Positions 9,309-18,516 of a stretch of 39,301 nucleotides of DNA are shown piece after piece. The position numbers were made by a program, and so were the translations under genes. Source of the stretch: a virus. The notes below the pieces were generated by a model that saw nothing but the letters and a program-made list of their open reading frames with translations, was not told the DNA's origin and ran no database searches. Each line of letters begins with the position of its first letter. Within the stretch, counting starts at the first letter, position 1. The stretch covers positions 1 to 39,301 of IMG/VR virus record IMGVR_UViG_3300030106_001791; one strand, given 5' to 3'.

Positions 9309-12188
9309 CTAATCTCCTAGCACTCCGCTCAGTTGCCATGCCTCTATCTTATCTAATACTTCTGCGTATGTCTCCAATCCATTTAAACTATCTAAAAATG
9401 GTTGTATTTCTCCCCAATTTTGTAGCTCTTTAGGAATAGACGGATGACTCCAGTTAATACTAAAAGTCGGAGGATTTGTGTCATGCCTAGTAACAGCTTC
9501 AGAATATTCCGAGTTTGTAAATATAGAACCTCTAACCTGATCGTTAATTAAATCTCCAAACCTACCATTATATTTATCAGAAAGTTGACCTATTTCAAAT
9601 AAAACTTCTAATCCTTTTTGTGATTTTTTAAAAGAATTATTAAATCTTTTTGTTAAATTTTTAATTTCTTTTTTTGCATTTGCTTCTCCTTTTTCTGCTA
9701 ACAAATCTTTATATGCTTCACTTTCTGTATCAAGCAATTGCCTGTAAAGGCTAATATCGTCATAAGTAGTCTCTCCACTAAATAAAATATTTTTTACAAA
9801 CTGAATACTGCCTTTACTGTTTAAAAAGTATGGGTTAGGAGCATTTAAATGATTTACAAATTCGTAATTGTCCATACCAGGCATTATTTGATTAACATCA
9901 ATTTTATCTAATTTAGCTATAAGGTTTTTATTACTTCCATTTACAGGACCATATTCATTTTCAACAAATCCAAGTTCGTTAGTGTCTGAAGGATAAAAGA
10001 AATTTTTGCCAAGACTCTTATCTACATCTATGTCATAATCTTCTTTCATTATTTCTGCAAACGTGCCATTCTGTATATCTAGTTGTACCTTTTCCATTAA
10101 CTCTTTTCCTGTAACTATTCCGTCTTTAGAAGCGCTTACCATGTCGCTATACGTCTTAGTAAGGTAACTGTTTATTGCGCTTTTGTGCATCCCCCATTCA
10201 GCATATCCGTCTTTTTGTGCAGAAGGGTTTTTATCATATACTGCACCATCAAAGGCAACTTTTAATTTGGCACTAACTTCATCTATTGCATTTTTTGTTT
10301 CTCCTTTTACAATGTCGTTGTATTTAGTAATCATACCTTTCGTTCTTTCGTAGTTGTTAACCAAAGTCTGTCCATAAATTCCATTCATATTGGCATAATT
10401 AGCCATAAAAATTCGACATTGTTTTGAACTTTTAGTACCACTACCAATACAGTCATATAATTCTCCTTCTAATTGTTTAACATCATTAGCAAATTCTGTA
10501 CCAGTTAAACCATAAGCTAAATCTACTAAAGCATTTTTTCTTGCATCGTCTAATAATTTTCTTTGAGCTATTTTATCGCTTGGGCTTAAATTAGCATTAT
10601 TGTTTATTTTTTCTAATTCATTTTTGTAATTAGTTTCGATGAGATCTCTTGCCTTTTTATATGCAAATCTTACATTAGCGTCTGCTTGAACTACTCCTGG
10701 AGTACCTTCGCTATTGTATTCAGTTAAAGCGTCTTTTATATTTACCTCTTTTCCATCTACTTCAATCGTTAAGTCCTCCATTCCTTTCGTTAAGTTTGTA
10801 GAAAATTCAGTTTTTTGTGAAGTTTTATTGGCTCTGTTTAAATTATCTCTATCATTTACAATTTGTTCAACTTGATTTCTTAAGTAAGATGTACCTCCAA
10901 GACTATTAATCCAGGCTTGTTTTGGATTAATTCTTGTTACTCCGTCTATTGTTTCGTATCTACTATTATGTGGACCAATAGCAATACCAGGAAAATCCTC
11001 TGTACCAAGAACTAAATTTGAAAATTCTTCGTAAAGAGAGTCAGCGTCTAAATTGTTATACAAAGGATTACGAGCTAAATTTTCCCAAATCAATGTGTAC
11101 ATTTTTGCTTCTGACTCTTTTGAAAGGTTTAACTTTCTTATATTTGCTATTATTTTTCCAATTGATTCATTTAATTGACTAGCTGTTTGGTTAGGCTTTT
11201 CAAGTAAATTAATATTAGAAACTATTTCTGCCTGTCCTAATTGCGTAGTTTTTTCTAAATAATTTTTTAGTTGGCTCGACCTGTCATTCATTCTGTGTTG
11301 CAAAATTTGCGGTTGCAAATTGTTATGCTCAAAAATTCCTAACTTAGTATTTTTATATATAAATTCGTTATATGCTTTTTTGTACCTTGCGTCACTAGGA
11401 TCTAGTTCAGCTAAAGATACTTGTTCATAAATAGGAGTTACACCATCACTTTCAAATTCTAGTTCTCCTTTTTGGTTGCGAGCCTGTATTGGTTGTCCTG
11501 TATTCTCATCTATTGCGTCAACAGTTTCGTTTAATTTATATGTATCCCATTGAGTTAAATTATCTAAAACTTGTCGCTCATTTGATAAAGAAGTAATTGT
11601 ATTTCTTAATCGTCTATTGCTTTCTATCTCTTGTAAAATCTTTTTTGCATCTTCTATCTCTTGAGTTTTCTCTAAAGTAATTTTTTGCTCACCTTCGGCC
11701 TCAATAGGTTGTTCTACTATTTTTTTTAATTGATTTATAGTTGCTTGTAACTTGTCTGACGGATTAATTTCCTGACCATCATAACCAGTTTGATATGTGT
11801 CAAGAATTTTTGCAGCTTCTAGATTAAGAACACCTTGCTCTTTGATCCTTGCATCTGTATATGCACCAGGTAATTGGTCAAGCTCTCCTTTTACAGTTTT
11901 AAAAGAATCAAGCCAAGCGCCAAACTCATTTGATTTAGCTTTTTTAGTATCATCATAAAAGCCTTCTACACTTGGCAGATCAAGTGTAGGTACTAGCTTT
12001 GGTTCAGTAGGAGTCGAATAAGTTTGTCCATACCATTTAAAATTTTGTATTTGCGGAGTTTTAAATGATAAATCTACCTGGCTAACGTCTCCAGTAGATT
12101 GACCAGTAGCAAGTTGACTTCGCTTTTGGTTTCCTTTTTTCTTGGGTTCTGCATCCCCTTGAGTGTAATTTAGTTTTTGTCTTGCCAT
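9309..12188 (-). CDS. gp15-like internal virion protein
   Basis: This 959-residue, mostly helical, charged protein lies between the gp14-like and gp16-like genes. It is the expected homologue of T7 gp15 (internal virion protein C), a core protein that forms the periplasmic part of the DNA-ejection tube. The N-terminus is hydrophilic (MARQKLNYTQGDAEPKKKGN), with no signal peptide or membrane segment. Long Glu/Lys/Gln-rich helical stretches run through residues 90-350. The start ATG at 12188 overlaps the stop of the preceding gene by one base (TAATG), and its own TAG touches the next ATG, so gp14-, gp15- and gp16-like genes are translationally linked. The size is somewhat above T7 gp15 (about 750). 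The assignment rests mainly on gene order and length. Confidence 0.8.
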   Translation of the reverse strand: MARQKLNYTQGDAEPKKKGNQKRSQLATGQSTGDVSQVDLSFKTPQIQNFKWYGQTYSTPTEPKLVPTLDLPSVEGFYDDTKKAKSNEFGAWLDSFKTVKGELDQLPGAYTDARIKEQGVLNLEAAKILDTYQTGYDGQEINPSDKLQATINQLKKIVEQPIEAEGEQKITLEKTQEIEDAKKILQEIESNRRLRNTITSLSNERQVLDNLTQWDTYKLNETVDAIDENTGQPIQARNQKGELEFESDGVTPIYEQVSLAELDPSDARYKKAYNEFIYKNTKLGIFEHNNLQPQILQHRMNDRSSQLKNYLEKTTQLGQAEIVSNINLLEKPNQTASQLNESIGKIIANIRKLNLSKESEAKMYTLIWENLARNPLYNNLDADSLYEEFSNLVLGTEDFPGIAIGPHNSRYETIDGVTRINPKQAWINSLGGTSYLRNQVEQIVNDRDNLNRANKTSQKTEFSTNLTKGMEDLTIEVDGKEVNIKDALTEYNSEGTPGVVQADANVRFAYKKARDLIETNYKNELEKINNNANLSPSDKIAQRKLLDDARKNALVDLAYGLTGTEFANDVKQLEGELYDCIGSGTKSSKQCRIFMANYANMNGIYGQTLVNNYERTKGMITKYNDIVKGETKNAIDEVSAKLKVAFDGAVYDKNPSAQKDGYAEWGMHKSAINSYLTKTYSDMVSASKDGIVTGKELMEKVQLDIQNGTFAEIMKEDYDIDVDKSLGKNFFYPSDTNELGFVENEYGPVNGSNKNLIAKLDKIDVNQIMPGMDNYEFVNHLNAPNPYFLNSKGSIQFVKNILFSGETTYDDISLYRQLLDTESEAYKDLLAEKGEANAKKEIKNLTKRFNNSFKKSQKGLEVLFEIGQLSDKYNGRFGDLINDQVRGSIFTNSEYSEAVTRHDTNPPTFSINWSHPSIPKELQNWGEIQPFLDSLNGLETYAEVLDKIEAWQLSGVLGD

Positions 12189-13081
12189 TAAATTACCTCA
12201 AAATCTACGTCTAATTTACTGTAATCAACAGCTAAATAGCCATTAATTCTTGAAATAGCATCAGGTCTGCTAGTAACCAGATCATGTGCCATTACCCCTC
12301 GATAACGTGTTCCAGGGTCATTCTTATAATTAAATTCATAAATTGGATAACCTTTCGGAGATTCGCCTGTTCTAACTATATTTTCTTTAAGTCTTATGTC
12401 ACTACCTTGTGGAGTATTAGCTTTAATTACAGCTTGGTTAGCTTTAACACCATAGTAAGTGTTAAATCCGCCAACAACAGCACCAGCCATACCAAGTGCG
12501 TATGGACCAAAACTAGGCTTGGGTATGCGTAGTGGTTTAACAGGATCAAGATAGGTTTTCTTGAGATATGTTCTAGCAGATCCTCTTCGAGCTGCACGAT
12601 CAGATTGTGCATCAAGTCTCTGCGTTTGTGATCCTTTAAGCGCAAATGCAGCATTTCTATTTGTCACAAAATCGGCTGCTGCTCTCGATCTTTCTATCTC
12701 AGCTAAAAGAGTCCAGGCATTTTGTCCAATACGTTGTGATGCTACTTCTCCTTTTTTTTGTAATGCTTGTTTTCCTCTCTCTGTTTGTTCTTGCGCTCTT
12801 TGTTCTTGTATCTGTTGCTGCTCCATAGTAATCCTGGTCGAATCTCTTTCATAAGCCAGGTCAGCCATAAATTCTGTATGTTGTATAAAATCCTCATTCA
12901 TCTGATTCCTAACATCTTCGGTCATTCTGTTTGATTGCGTCTGCAATAATTGACTTTGATAATTAAGATTATTTTGTGCATTTTGAAAAGCAACATTAGA
13001 TTTAGCTTGTTGATAAGCCATAAACTGTTGCCCTACTCCCAGGACTCCAGAAATTACTCCTAACGTAACTGCTTCACACAT
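12188..13081 (-). CDS. gp14-like internal virion protein with C-terminal S74 (endosialidase-chaperone-like) domain
   Basis: The 297-residue product begins MCEAVTLGVISGVLGVGQQF, a short hydrophobic segment followed by a long Gln-rich helical region (residues 25-165). This is the pattern of T7 gp14, the core protein thought to form the outer-membrane part of the ejection channel. A second Gly/Ala-rich hydrophobic stretch lies at about 192-212. Residues 227-297 (SDIRLKENI, IYEFNYK, YRGVMAHDL, GYLAVDYSKLDVDF) match the core of the S74 intramolecular chaperone domain found at the ends of tail spikes. Ser227 and Lys232 sit in the usual SDxRLK motif. The gene lies 3 nt after the gp13-like gene. Self-cleavage of the C-terminal domain is possible but not shown. 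Confidence 0.82.
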   Translation of the reverse strand: MCEAVTLGVISGVLGVGQQFMAYQQAKSNVAFQNAQNNLNYQSQLLQTQSNRMTEDVRNQMNEDFIQHTEFMADLAYERDSTRITMEQQQIQEQRAQEQTERGKQALQKKGEVASQRIGQNAWTLLAEIERSRAAADFVTNRNAAFALKGSQTQRLDAQSDRAARRGSARTYLKKTYLDPVKPLRIPKPSFGPYALGMAGAVVGGFNTYYGVKANQAVIKANTPQGSDIRLKENIVRTGESPKGYPIYEFNYKNDPGTRYRGVMAHDLVTSRPDAISRINGYLAVDYSKLDVDFEVI

Positions 13082-13084
13082 TAG

Positions 13085-13579
13085 TTAAACCTTAGCAAAT
13101 TCATAAAAAGGACGACCCTCATACCCAAATGTAGCGTGTTCTTTGATGATTGAGAAACCCATGTACTTAATCCATTTTACATGAGTTGTATTTCTTGCAT
13201 CTACATAATTAAATAATATCGGAAAATTCATTTTAAATTTATCTAATTCTATTGGAGAATTGCGAAGAAAAGCTCTTACATCTTTATAATCAGTAGTCAT
13301 AGTTCTATGGCCTAGCATCCATATTTTTCCCATATTTTTCCTAATTGGAATTACTCCATACATACCCATAATATTTCCTTTACGACCTACCATAGTCATG
13401 CAAGGTTGACTTCCAAAATAACAATATATAAGACTACTTTTTGGATCTGCTCCAGAATATGCGTATATTTCTTCTATATCTTCTTGTCTCATATTAGAGG
13501 CAACTTCTATTACATCATTGGGAGTTGACTTTCTCCAATGAAATTTACCTATATTCGTCTTGCTCTGCTGTGTAACCAT
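13085..13579 (-). CDS. gp13-like / acetyltransferase-fold virion-associated protein
   Basis: This protein sits exactly where T7 gene 13 lies, between tail tube B and the gp14-like gene. The conserved region begins FHWRKSTPNDVIEVASNMRQ, and the body (CMTMVGRKGNIMGMYGV, WMLGHRTM, NYVDARNTTHVKWIKYMGF) has the pattern of a GNAT-like fold, with a C-terminal NxxHxKWIKxxGF stretch. The likely role is virion morphogenesis rather than catalysis. The start is uncertain: I chose the ATG at 13579 (164 residues), which overlaps tail tube B by 31 nt. An ATG at 13609 would add 10 residues but has no better ribosome site. The only purine-rich sequence, GGGAAGG, lies immediately before 13579 and is too close to be ideal. 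Confidence 0.72.
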   Translation of the reverse strand: MVTQQSKTNIGKFHWRKSTPNDVIEVASNMRQEDIEEIYAYSGADPKSSLIYCYFGSQPCMTMVGRKGNIMGMYGVIPIRKNMGKIWMLGHRTMTTDYKDVRAFLRNSPIELDKFKMNFPILFNYVDARNTTHVKWIKYMGFSIIKEHATFGYEGRPFYEFAKV

Positions 13580-16212
13580 CCTTCCCATTCTGCTGATTGA
13601 ATACGACAAGGTAGTGGGCTATCACTCAAAATCTCAACTTTTGTGTCGTTATTTTGAGCCATAACTGGCACTTTAAATTTACCTGTTAAGAAAGGTGCTT
13701 GACCTAACGCTGGAGGATTTTGACCTATTACAAATCCATTATAAGGGTAAGTGAAAGAAGATCTACCTCTTGGACTAACTTTTACTTTAAATGCACTTGT
13801 ATCGTCAAACACAAACGTCCAGGTTCTAATTTGTAATCGTGGACCAGCTATGACAGCAACACCACCCCCTGCTGGTTGCTCCTTAAGATAAGGAGTACTA
13901 AATTCATACGTCATATCATAAAGCTCTCCTACAAAAAACTTGGCATTACTTAAGTCTCCAAGTACTGTCATAGTTCCATTACCGCTAAATCCAGATTGAG
14001 TTGCGCCAGTTAATGTCTCTGAACTAGCTGTTAAAACTTGACCATGTTGAATTGTATTACCGCTAACGTCTCGACCTACAACAGCTTGTATTCCTGTAGT
14101 AGCTGTTGGATATGGCAAAGAAATTACTGATTGAACACCAGCTCCACCCTGGTTAATGACATTGACATGACATTGAGTTTCATCTACTTTTCTGTCTAAT
14201 TTAATTTCAAGATTACTGTTAGGATCAGTTGCTTCTGGACGTAAAGAACATTTTTCTAGGTAAACTCCATCCGTATATTGTATTACAAAAAATACATCAC
14301 TATCTATAATCGTTGAGCCAAGAACAGTTTTAGCTCCTTTAACTTCCCAAAACGACCAAGAAGACTGAAGTTTTTCATCTTCCTCGTAAAAGAATTTATA
14401 AAAATAAATACGTTTCGGTTCGTCTTTGCTAATAGCTATTATCGTTTCTTCTGAAGCGCTACTTACTAAGCTGACTATATTCTTAGGTAAGTATCTTGGA
14501 ACTGCGGAAGATACTTCTTCTGATATTGGAACTGCACCTGTAACATCTTCCAGGTAAAAGTCACGCAAACCACTAAATTCTCCTTTAGGTATTGAAAAAT
14601 ATACTGTTCGACCAACTGCAATAGGATCAACATTAGGCTCTGTTTCGTATGTCGTTATTGCTGTAATAGTTGCTGTTTGAGGAGTCAATGCACCTCCAAT
14701 GCCAACTGCACCAGCATCTAATCTAAACTGACCATGCCGACTAAACAGTAGCAATGTGTTTGCAAATGCCAAACTAGATGTTAGAAAATGAATTTCCGTA
14801 CCGCCTGTAACTAGATCAATAGGGTCACTATCTACAATTGTTTGTACTGTCTCAGGAAAAAATCTATCATAACTGTCTGACGCACTCATTATTACGTTTT
14901 CATCTGCTAAGAATACAAGCCTATTTCTAAAAGTATTAATGTTATTTAGAACAGTACCTACAAAAGTAGGAGTAGGAGCTGTAACTAAATCGCCAGCTAT
15001 TCGTGGACTGTAATCAAATTCTTTAAATGTAAATGTACCAGTAGCAGCATCACGCACTAAAACGTGTGGCATAGTTGACGTATTAAATTTAAAAGGTTCT
15101 AATGGACCAACTGTTTCTCTCCATATTCCAAAACCAAAATCTGTACCATTTGAAGTTTCAAACTTAACATAATAATCGTCTAGCCTTGTAGTTTTTGTTC
15201 CCTGGACTTTGACAATAAAATTGTTTTCACACAAAGTTGGCAAGTCATTAATCGTATCTATTGCACCCCTAATAGCTTTTGTATAAGTTCCAGCTTTAGT
15301 ATCACTACTTTCTAAAATAAAATCAGTATCGTCATTTCTTTCGATCCTAATAATGTATTGATCTTGAGTAAACGTCCAGCCACTAGATAGCGCAGAAGCT
15401 AAATCATTTCTTAAATCAGACGCAATTGTAGCTGAGTTAGGAACTGCTCCCCCTGCGGATGCTGTTGTAAAACTTGCTGTTGCTAAAGTGCTAGTTCCAG
15501 CAGCGTTTTTTATTTTTATTTCATAAGTAGTTGCATAGTCAGCAGCTTTTATAAATACAATACCTTTGCGTGAAACATCAGGAGATAATTCATTAAATCT
15601 ACAATTTCCGCTAGTAGTTGCAGAAGCACCAACCAATGTAAAACTGTTGGCATTTACAACAGTTGCGGTATAAGTACCATCGACACTATTTCCAGTTTCA
15701 AAATCTATTTGTATTTTTGCTCCATTAGTTAATCCATGATTGTTAGAGGTAACAGTTATTGTTGTCCCTGACTGACTATAAGTACCAGCGTGATCCATAG
15801 TGACCACTTTTTCTCTGTTTAATATAAACGTATAATCTGCAACTGACGCTATTCTAAATTTTTCTGAAGGATCAGCGTTATTTGCAATATCTAAATAATT
15901 TATTCCGTTAGGAGTTGAAACAGTTTGAGAAGTACCATCTAAATTAAATACCTCTATAGCTCCATCCCTAATCATAATTAGATATTGTATAGTTCCGTCT
16001 CTATCAACAGCCTTTATAAATGGTTTACCTGTTCCAGCAGAACCGCTAATTAATTTTTTTATATGCTGAAAAGGTGGGCGCTTAGTTAATCCTTCAACTG
16101 GAGAAGATAAACAATTTATAACTGATTCTGCTTGTGAAGCTAGTCTTAACGCTGAGGGTTGCTGACTAACCCCATTAATCATATTTGGGATAGCGCTAGT
16201 AATTAATGCCAT
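13549..16212 (-). CDS. Tail tube protein B (T7 gp12-like nozzle protein)
   Basis: The 887-residue product starts MALITSAIPNMINGVSQQPS, with LTKRPPF near residue 45, the standard opening of podoviral gp12 proteins that form the hexameric tail nozzle. It is somewhat longer than T7 gp12 (794). Part of the extra length is an insertion at residues about 143-206 (YSQSGTTITVTSNNHGL, ending near NANSFTLVGAS). That insertion resembles a small beta-rich module found in other phage structural proteins. The C-terminus (LPCRIQSAEWEGWLHSRARRI) is also typical. The gene starts 2 nt after the tail tube A stop, and its 3' end overlaps the gp13-like gene. Confidence 0.93.
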   Translation of the reverse strand: MALITSAIPNMINGVSQQPSALRLASQAESVINCLSSPVEGLTKRPPFQHIKKLISGSAGTGKPFIKAVDRDGTIQYLIMIRDGAIEVFNLDGTSQTVSTPNGINYLDIANNADPSEKFRIASVADYTFILNREKVVTMDHAGTYSQSGTTITVTSNNHGLTNGAKIQIDFETGNSVDGTYTATVVNANSFTLVGASATTSGNCRFNELSPDVSRKGIVFIKAADYATTYEIKIKNAAGTSTLATASFTTASAGGAVPNSATIASDLRNDLASALSSGWTFTQDQYIIRIERNDDTDFILESSDTKAGTYTKAIRGAIDTINDLPTLCENNFIVKVQGTKTTRLDDYYVKFETSNGTDFGFGIWRETVGPLEPFKFNTSTMPHVLVRDAATGTFTFKEFDYSPRIAGDLVTAPTPTFVGTVLNNINTFRNRLVFLADENVIMSASDSYDRFFPETVQTIVDSDPIDLVTGGTEIHFLTSSLAFANTLLLFSRHGQFRLDAGAVGIGGALTPQTATITAITTYETEPNVDPIAVGRTVYFSIPKGEFSGLRDFYLEDVTGAVPISEEVSSAVPRYLPKNIVSLVSSASEETIIAISKDEPKRIYFYKFFYEEDEKLQSSWSFWEVKGAKTVLGSTIIDSDVFFVIQYTDGVYLEKCSLRPEATDPNSNLEIKLDRKVDETQCHVNVINQGGAGVQSVISLPYPTATTGIQAVVGRDVSGNTIQHGQVLTASSETLTGATQSGFSGNGTMTVLGDLSNAKFFVGELYDMTYEFSTPYLKEQPAGGGVAVIAGPRLQIRTWTFVFDDTSAFKVKVSPRGRSSFTYPYNGFVIGQNPPALGQAPFLTGKFKVPVMAQNNDTKVEILSDSPLPCRIQSAEWEGWLHSRARRI

Positions 16213-16214
16213 AA

Positions 16215-16823
16215 CTACCTAGATAAAGCGTCAGAGGGTCTATAAGTTCTCATTGGGTTTACTCTTCGGTTATGCCCTCTAAGAATATTGTGATCGCTTA
16301 ATTGTGTTTCTTCTTCTAAAAATTGCGATCTAACTTCTTGCTCAACCAGTAAATTTATTTCGGTCAAATCTTTACTACCAATCATAGACTCCTGGAGTTC
16401 TCTTCCAGTTTTAGTCATTATGTAAACCCTAGCGTGTTCTGGTAGGTCTTCCCAATCTAGGATGACAGTTATATCCGCAGCTAAGTCTTGTTTAAATTCG
16501 TATGTATTACTTTTACGATCATACAGCCTTGATCCTCTTTGAACTACATCTACATCTGGATAGTCATAAGGATCGACATAAACTCTGCTGACGTTAGTAC
16601 CAACTGAAATTTGATTTGTTGTTGAATCTCTTATTAAAGTAACTTCATAGTCAGTATTAAAAGACCAACCTTCAGTTTGCAACTTACGACTAACACTATT
16701 AATTGTAGTTTCTGCTAAGTTACCTAAGCCAAATAAACCCTGCAAAGAGTTAACAGGAGCTTCTCCCATCATTTGCAAGGCTTTATTGACCGCTTCTAAT
16801 TTTGAAGTTCTAGCAAGTGCCAT
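16215..16823 (-). CDS. Tail tube protein A (T7 gp11-like adaptor)
   Basis: The 202-residue size matches T7 gp11 (196). The N-terminus (LEAVNKALQMMGEAPVNSL), then LQTEGWSFNTDYEVTLIRD, and a late SDHNILRGHNRR stretch are hallmarks of the gp11/gp4-like tail adaptor ring that joins portal to nozzle. The ATG directly abuts the stop of a 23-residue basic peptide gene, and the stop is 2 nt from tail tube B, so the three are likely co-translated. It lies downstream of the hairpin that follows the capsid gene, as gene 11 does in T7. Confidence 0.95.
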   Translation of the reverse strand: MALARTSKLEAVNKALQMMGEAPVNSLQGLFGLGNLAETTINSVSRKLQTEGWSFNTDYEVTLIRDSTTNQISVGTNVSRVYVDPYDYPDVDVVQRGSRLYDRKSNTYEFKQDLAADITVILDWEDLPEHARVYIMTKTGRELQESMIGSKDLTEINLLVEQEVRSQFLEEETQLSDHNILRGHNRRVNPMRTYRPSDALSR

Positions 16824-16895
16824 TTACTTTTTCTTAGTACCTTTTTTTGGAGGTCGTCCAACTTTTGTACCATAAGTTCCTTTACCTTTAGGCAT
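16824..16895 (-). CDS. Small basic peptide (23 aa)
   Basis: The complete product is MPKGKGTYGTKVGRPPKK followed by GTKKK, so nearly half its residues are Lys or Arg. Very similar short MPKGKGTYG..VGRPPKK peptides occur, as I recall, near structural genes of marine phages, which supports it as a real gene despite its size. It abuts tail tube A without a gap (TAA then ATG) and lies 8 nt beyond a strong hairpin following the capsid gene. A nucleic-acid-binding or virion role would fit the charge, but no function is known to me. Confidence 0.6.
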   Translation of the reverse strand: MPKGKGTYGTKVGRPPKKGTKKK

Positions 16896-16903
16896 AATAA
16901 TAA

Positions 16904-16921
16904 GGGAGTAAGTTTACTCCC
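16904..16921 (-). terminator. Hairpin after the capsid gene (T-phi-like terminator candidate)
   Basis: A perfect 8-bp stem (GGGAGTAA / TTACTCCC) with a 2-nt loop lies 13 bases past the capsid stop. In the transcribed direction it is followed by TTATTATTATG, a T-rich but interrupted tail. T7 has its class III terminator at this same position between genes 10 and 11, where partial termination keeps capsid mRNA high and tail-tube mRNA lower. That role is inferred here; an RNA-processing or stabilising hairpin is the alternative. Confidence 0.65.
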
Positions 16922-16934
16922 CTATATTAACTAC

Positions 16935-17921
16935 TTATGAGTTAGACGCATATACTTCGATAGCGCAATCTGGGCGCAGTACACCTGTACCATGAGCCAT
17001 AGATCCGACCATAAATACACCCTGGTATAACGCATGAACATCATTACCAGTTTGTTCCATTTTAAGATCCATCAACTTAACTGTACCAACTGCATCTGGT
17101 GTAAATGCAAGGCCGATATTATCGGTGTAGTTAGCATGATAAGTATTGTTCTCTCCAGTAACAGCAGATCTGTTTGTCTTAGGTAGGTTATTGGATTTAA
17201 TGATTGAAATACCAGCAACCTTAAGAACTGTACCTTCTGCGTATGCTCCAGAACCACCCCAATCTCTGTTAAGAACATCTGTAGTTCTTGCAAGTTTGTA
17301 GTAATTTGCTGGATCAAGTGCAAAGTATCTTGCATTTTCTGGGATATTATTCTCATCAAATGTCTGCGCAACTGTCCATAGAGCAGTAACAAGATCAGCA
17401 CCAGTAACGGCAGCAACCGCAGCAGCAGTATTGGCAGTACCAGACTTAAGAATCTTAACTCTTGTACCTCCAGGTAAATCTGTATTAAAGTTTGTACCTG
17501 TTCTAGCAGCTTGAGCTATTGTTGCAGCTACGTTTTCATCAAAACGATAGGCTAGGGCATTACCCATTTCCTCTGTATATTTTGACCTCACATCATAGTG
17601 ATTTTTAGCCTCGTCAATGTCAGCCAAAAATACTTGAGATACAAGTTTGTCATCAATATTTATGGTAGCCTCAGCGTGTTTGATGCTATCCCCTGTCAAT
17701 TGAGTGCCAGGTGTATGATACGAAGTTGAGCTGAGTCCAATAATTGGAAATTGTGCGGATTTTCCTGATTGAATCGTCCGAACTGTATGTAATGACTCGA
17801 ATATTGTAGCTTTACGGAATGCTGATAGCACCTCTCCACTCCACACTTTTAAGAAAAGTGCGTCATAAGACGTACCAGTAGCATTGACCAAGCCGAGTCT
17901 TGAAGGACTAAAATTAGCCAT
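16935..17921 (-). CDS. Major capsid protein (T7 gp10-like)
   Basis: This 328-residue protein forms the icosahedral shell. It opens MANFSPSRLGLVNATGTSYD, then DALFLKVWSGEVLSAFRKAT and SGKSAQFPIIG, which are characteristic of T7-like HK97-fold capsid proteins (T7 gp10A is 345). It lies upstream of the tail tube A gene, but scaffold and portal are not next to it as in T7; they are on the opposite strand at 31520-34124. A hairpin follows the stop, and a divergent intergenic region with a long inverted repeat precedes the start. No Shine-Dalgarno sequence is evident before the ATG at 17921. Confidence 0.96.
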   Translation of the reverse strand: MANFSPSRLGLVNATGTSYDALFLKVWSGEVLSAFRKATIFESLHTVRTIQSGKSAQFPIIGLSSTSYHTPGTQLTGDSIKHAEATINIDDKLVSQVFLADIDEAKNHYDVRSKYTEEMGNALAYRFDENVAATIAQAARTGTNFNTDLPGGTRVKILKSGTANTAAAVAAVTGADLVTALWTVAQTFDENNIPENARYFALDPANYYKLARTTDVLNRDWGGSGAYAEGTVLKVAGISIIKSNNLPKTNRSAVTGENNTYHANYTDNIGLAFTPDAVGTVKLMDLKMEQTGNDVHALYQGVFMVGSMAHGTGVLRPDCAIEVYASNS

Positions 17922-17950
17922 GTCAATTAGAAATAAATTTGGAATTAACC

Positions 17951-18014
17951 AACCTTATTTCACTTAGTCTGATACCCCTCAAGGATGCTATGTGTAATAA
18001 ATAAGTGTAAGGTT
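17951..18014. repeat. Imperfect inverted repeat between divergent capsid and 160-aa genes
   Basis: The arm AACCTTA-TTT-CACTTA at 17951-17966 is mirrored by TAAGTG-TAAGGTT at 18002-18014: 13 paired bases once the TTT insert is skipped, with 35 nt between the arms. Each arm faces one of the two divergent genes, so both genes carry a TAAGTG...AAGGTT element upstream. This could be a paired promoter or operator, or the base of a hairpin. I could not find a clear second copy elsewhere. Confidence 0.45.
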
Positions 18015-18033
18015 ATTACAATACTATCAAAAA

Positions 18034-18516
18034 ATGAACGAAGATCTACCTTATATACCAAATATAGATGTACTTAACCCCCCTCAAACAATTTTTGACT
18101 TGCCTGTGGCAGACGTTCCGTATTTAGATCCTGTACTTCTCCCAAGTCTGGAACAGGTAGAGTCTGGTCTGGGAGCTTCGGAATCTTCTGCTGAAGAAGA
18201 AACATCATCTTCAGAGGAGGAAGCGTTACAACTAACAAAAGAGACAATACCGACAAACCTGCCAAACACCAAAGAAATTTTATCAACTGAAGAACCTGTA
18301 GCTACGTTCAATATACCATTTTTCGGAGAAATGCCTATACCAGCGCCAGAGGTTATCGCCTCAAGTGTAATCGCATCTGGAGTATCGGCTACAGCAGCAG
18401 TAACAGGTTCAATTGTTTTGCAAAGTGTTATTAATCAGTTAAAGAAAACAATGACAAAAATATTTAAAAAAGTACTTAAAAAAGAAGTTACTAATCAGAA
18501 AAAAGATCAGAGTTAG
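18034..18516 (+). CDS. Hypothetical acidic membrane-anchored protein, opposite to the local unit
   Basis: This 160-residue protein resembles small proteins I associate with marine phages (opening MNEDLPYIPNIDVLNPP; later NIPFFGEMPIPAPEV). Residues 44-65 are Ser/Glu-rich. A single hydrophobic segment lies at about 107-131, followed by a strongly basic tail (KKTMTKIFKKVLKKE). This suggests an inner-membrane protein with its basic tail in the cytoplasm. It is divergent from the capsid gene across the inverted repeat at 17951-18014. Its 3' end overlaps the convergent secreted-protein gene by 26 nt. Function unknown; the location next to membrane and secreted proteins makes a part in lysis or envelope interaction conceivable. 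Confidence 0.75.
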   Translation: MNEDLPYIPNIDVLNPPQTIFDLPVADVPYLDPVLLPSLEQVESGLGASESSAEEETSSSEEEALQLTKETIPTNLPNTKEILSTEEPVATFNIPFFGEMPIPAPEVIASSVIASGVSATAAVTGSIVLQSVINQLKKTMTKIFKKVLKKEVTNQKKDQS

